DNA of 9,609 nucleotides, from contig JAHEIA010000071.1 in NCBI GenBank assembly GCA_024639625.1, positions 1-9,609 of the forward strand. Reading direction: 5' to 3'. This document shows positions 7,451-9,609 of the stretch, one piece after another. The DNA is from Chromatiales bacterium. Its GTDB lineage: Bacteria > Pseudomonadota > Gammaproteobacteria > Chromatiales > Chromatiaceae. Below the pieces are notes generated by a model, which saw only the letters and a list, made by a program, of their open reading frames with translations, had not been told where the DNA came from and did no database searches. Both the position numbers and the translations under genes were made by a program. Position 1 is the stretch's first letter, and the number at the start of each line of letters is the position of its first letter.

Positions 7451-7471
7451 CCGTAGGGCCTTTGGACAATT

Positions 7472-7509
7472 GCCGAACAACCTGGAAGAATGCGAGCGGT
7501 TGTTCCGGC
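7472..7509. other. 11-bp stem-loop in the ftsY / M16 intergenic region
   Basis: GCCGAACAACC (7472-7482) pairs with GGTTGTTCCGGC (7498-7509) over 11 base pairs with one bulged C and a 15-base loop. In the + direction the loop holds GGAAGAATG. No T-run follows on either strand, so it is not a standard terminator. It lies upstream of both divergent genes and could act as a leader RNA structure, a protein-binding site or a transcription pause signal. Confidence 0.5.
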
Positions 7510-7531
7510 GGGCTCCCAATCGTCCCTGCGC

Positions 7532-7540
7532 ATCCTACCA
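7532..7540 (-). promoter_or_regulatory. Weak extended -10 promoter candidate for ftsY
   Basis: On the - strand TGGTAGGAT (7540-7532) fits the extended -10 pattern TGnTAnnAT (4 of 6 in the hexamer), with no good -35 box. If real, transcription toward ftsY would start near 7525 and the leader would include the stem-loop. I found no better ftsY promoter in the 204-base gap. Confidence 0.2.
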
Positions 7541-7569
7541 TTTCACAGCCGTTCACCATATCCCAACCT

Positions 7570-7575
7570 AGGAAG
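7570..7575 (+). promoter_or_regulatory. Ribosome binding site deciding the first M16 start
   Basis: AGGAAG lies 8 bases before ATG at 7584 and 5 bases before the adjacent GTG at 7581. The spacing and codon favour ATG at 7584. Confidence 0.6.
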
Positions 7576-7583
7576 ATAGAGTG

Positions 7584-8963
7584 ATGCAAGAAAGGGTTGT
7601 TGTCTGTTTTACGTTTCTTCTCGGCCTGATCGGGTTGCCCGCAGCTGCCGCGGAGGAGGTCCAGGAGTACCTGCTCGACAACGGGATGCAGGTGTTGGTG
7701 AAACCGGATCATCGGGCTCCGGTCGTGGTGTCCCAGGTCTGGTACAAGGTGGGATCCAGCTACGAGCACAACGGCCTCACGGGCATCTCCCATGTCCTCG
7801 AACATATGATGTTCAAGGGCACAGAGCAGCGCGAACCCGGAGAATTCTCGCGTATCGTCGCCGCCAACGGCGGCAGTGAGAATGCCTTTACCGGACGCGA
7901 TTACACCACCTATTATCAGCAGCTGTCCAAGGATCGACTGGCCATCGCCTTCGAGCTGGAAGCGGATCGGATGCGCAACCTGACCCTGCCGGAGGAGGAA
8001 TTCAGGAAAGAGCTGGCAGTGGTGCAGGAAGAGCGGCGATTGCGTACCGAAGACCAGCCGCAGTCCTTGACCTACGAGCAATTCAATGCCGTTGCTTATC
8101 GGGCCTCGCCCTACCGCAACCCGGTCATCGGTTGGATGAGCGACCTGGAGGCGCTGCGAGTGGACGACCTGCAGGCCTGGTACCGGACCTGGTATGCGCC
8201 GAACAACGCGACGCTGGTGGTCGTCGGCGATGTTGAACCGGAGCAGGTACTGGCATTGGCGAAGAAATACTTCGGCGCGCTGCAAGGCGAGCCGGCGAGC
8301 GAGCCGAAACCTCAGGCGGAACCCGAACAGCTGGGAGAGGCGCGTATCAAGGTTCAGGCCCCGGCGCGCCAACCTTATCTGATCATGGGTTATAAGACGC
8401 CCGTACTTCAGCAGGGGCAAGAGGATTGGGAGCCTTACGCACTGGAGATGCTGGCCGCGGTGTTGGATGGTGGAAGCAGCGCGCGTTTCAGCCGCAACCT
8501 GATTCGGGGCTCTCACGTCGCCGCTTCGGCGAGTGCGGGCTACTCTGCCTACACCCGTTTGCCCGGTATGCTGACGGTCAGCGGAATCCCGTCGCCGGGG
8601 CACAGTGTCGCCGAGTTGGAAGAGGCGATTCTGCAGCAGCTCGAGGCGGTGAAGACCGACCTGGTAGACGAGGAAGAATTGGCCCGGGTGCGTACCCAGG
8701 TCGTTACCGGGCGGATTTACGAACAGGACTCGATCTACTACCAGGCCATGCAGATCGGCATGTTGGAGAGCATCGGTCTGGACTGGCGCTATCTGGACGC
8801 CCATGTCGAACAACTGAAGCGGGTTACGTCCGAGCAGGTCCGGTCGGTGGCGCGGAAATATCTGGTGCCGGAAAACCGGACCGTCGCCGAACTGGTGCCC
8901 CTGCCGCTCGGTGATGGCGCGGCAATGGCCCAGGCGCAAGGGGAGGTAAGCCATGTCCGTTGA
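7584..8963 (+). CDS. Periplasmic M16-family zinc peptidase, catalytic subunit
   Basis: Zinc metalloprotease of the pitrilysin/insulinase/processing-peptidase family (M16, short-chain M16B type), 459 residues. Seen: a signal peptide with hydrophobic core FTFLLGLIGL and a likely cut after LPAAAA (about 23), so the product is probably periplasmic. The inverted zinc motif HVLEH is at H70-H74, with E73 as catalytic base and the third ligand probably E149, exactly 75 residues after H74 as in the HxxEH-x74-E pattern. The C-terminal M16 domain (about 245-440) has YLIMGYKTP and the GGSSARFSRNLIR block. The start ATG 7584 is chosen over GTG 7581. A gene of this type beside ftsY is known in Pseudomonas. 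The physiological substrate is unknown; I do not assign a gene symbol. The next gene probably encodes its partner. Confidence 0.93.
   Translation: MQERVVVCFTFLLGLIGLPAAAAEEVQEYLLDNGMQVLVKPDHRAPVVVSQVWYKVGSSYEHNGLTGISHVLEHMMFKGTEQREPGEFSRIVAANGGSENAFTGRDYTTYYQQLSKDRLAIAFELEADRMRNLTLPEEEFRKELAVVQEERRLRTEDQPQSLTYEQFNAVAYRASPYRNPVIGWMSDLEALRVDDLQAWYRTWYAPNNATLVVVGDVEPEQVLALAKKYFGALQGEPASEPKPQAEPEQLGEARIKVQAPARQPYLIMGYKTPVLQQGQEDWEPYALEMLAAVLDGGSSARFSRNLIRGSHVAASASAGYSAYTRLPGMLTVSGIPSPGHSVAELEEAILQQLEAVKTDLVDEEELARVRTQVVTGRIYEQDSIYYQAMQIGMLESIGLDWRYLDAHVEQLKRVTSEQVRSVARKYLVPENRTVAELVPLPLGDGAAMAQAQGEVSHVR
8942..8946 (+). promoter_or_regulatory. Ribosome binding site of the second M16 gene
   Basis: GGAGG within the last codons of the first M16 gene lies 6 bases before ATG at 8953. 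It supports that start and the 11-base overlap. Confidence 0.7.
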
Positions 8964-9609
8964 AAGCAAGCGCTTCTCGGTCGTGTGGCGATTCTGGTGC
9001 GCGGCAGCGCTGCTCAGTCTGCTTCCGTGGCAGACCCTATGGGCGGGACCCGACATCCAGGCTTGGAGCACCAGCAACGGAGCTCGGGTGCTCTTCGTCT
9101 CCGCTCCCGAGCTGCCGATCCTGGACGTTCGTGTCGTATTCGACGCCGGAAGCGCCCGTGACGGAGACGAGCCAGGACTGGCGGTGCTGACGAACTCATT
9201 GCTCTCCGAGGGCGCCGGACCGTGGAACGCCGATCAGGTCGCCGAGCGGCTGGAAGATGTGGGGGCGGAGCTGTCCACCGACGCGCTGCGCGACATGGCG
9301 ACGGTGAGCCTGCGCAGCCTCACCGAAGAGCAGGCGCTGAAGACCGCGCTGCAGACCTTGGCCGCCGTCATGGCGGAACCAAGATTTGCTCCGGACGACC
9401 TCGAGCGCCAGCGTCAGGCGATGCAGGTGGGCCTGCGCAAGAGTGAACAGTCGCCGGGGAGTGTCGCGCAGAAGGAATTTTACCGCAACGTGTACGGCGA
9501 TCATCCGTATGCGAGTTACAGCGGCGGGACCGAGGAGTCCTTGAGCGCCATCACGCGCGCTGACGTGGAGGCGTTTCACGAACGTTACTATGTCGCGCGG
9601 AATGCGGTG
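8953..9609 (+). CDS. M16-family peptidase-like protein, non-catalytic partner (N-terminal part)
   Basis: 219 residues are visible and the frame is still open at the window edge, so the gene is cut off by the window. The ATG at 8953 overlaps the end of the previous gene by 11 bases and has a strong GGAGG site. Seen: a signal-like N-terminus (hydrophobic FWCAAALLSLLPW at 14-26, likely cut near LWAG, about 32), then an M16 N-terminal fold: VRVVFDAGSARDGDEPGLA, SEGAG, and FYRNVYGDHPYA (177-188). Where the preceding protein has HVLEH, aligned on the shared GL, this one reads NSLLS (81-85), so both zinc histidines and the glutamate are missing. By analogy with two-subunit M16B proteases, where one chain is catalytic and the other structural, it is probably the partner of the upstream peptidase. 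Fusion or loss of activity by recent mutation is unlikely, as the frame is intact. Confidence 0.92.
   Translation, partial: MSVESKRFSVVWRFWCAAALLSLLPWQTLWAGPDIQAWSTSNGARVLFVSAPELPILDVRVVFDAGSARDGDEPGLAVLTNSLLSEGAGPWNADQVAERLEDVGAELSTDALRDMATVSLRSLTEEQALKTALQTLAAVMAEPRFAPDDLERQRQAMQVGLRKSEQSPGSVAQKEFYRNVYGDHPYASYSGGTEESLSAITRADVEAFHERYYVARNAV

Noticed and set aside
7425..9077. 550-codon open frame on the - strand, antisense to the M16 gene
   Set aside because: It mirrors the codon pattern of a clear gene in GC-rich DNA, has no recognisable motif, and crosses a promoter region and two real genes.

Overview
The window is a GC-rich stretch of bacterial chromosome, almost certainly from a gammaproteobacterium. 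It carries nine complete or partial housekeeping genes of typical gammaproteobacterial type plus a second, truncated metallopeptidase-like gene, all tightly packed. The RpoH box, the short FtsE and the FtsX sequence support this, as does the order ftsY-ftsE-ftsX-rpoH with a divergent pair of M16 peptidase genes beside ftsY. From memory, that order also occurs in Pseudomonas. I cannot place the genus.

Layout. Bases 1-3677 (+ strand) hold the end of miaB (tRNA methylthiotransferase), a PhoH-family ATPase gene (ybeZ), ybeY (endoribonuclease/rRNA maturation) and lnt (apolipoprotein N-acyltransferase). ybeZ and ybeY overlap by 4 bases. In many gammaproteobacteria a corC/ybeX gene lies between ybeY and lnt; here there is only a 100-base gap. 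Bases 3715-7376 (- strand, transcribed right to left) hold ftsY, ftsE, ftsX and rpoH. ftsE and ftsX overlap by 4 bases (ATGA), while rpoH follows ftsX after a 185-base gap with its own promoter-like sequence and two back-to-back inverted repeats. lnt and rpoH converge with 37 bases between their stop codons. A 204-base divergent region (7377-7583) separates ftsY from two + strand M16 genes. The first encodes a catalytic zinc peptidase with an intact HxxEH site. The second overlaps it by 11 bases, has lost that site, and runs off the window.

Function. The left block joins RNA modification and maturation genes (miaB, ybeZ, ybeY) to the last step of lipoprotein maturation (lnt). The right block joins membrane targeting (FtsY), control of septal peptidoglycan hydrolysis (FtsEX) and the heat-shock sigma factor (RpoH). 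The M16 pair probably forms a periplasmic two-subunit protease. No RNA genes, mobile elements, CRISPR arrays or phage genes are visible. I find no new multi-gene system. The less ordinary features are in the intergenic DNA: an 11-bp stem-loop between ftsY and the M16 operon, the tandem hairpins and direct repeat before rpoH, and a GC-only hairpin at the end of miaB.
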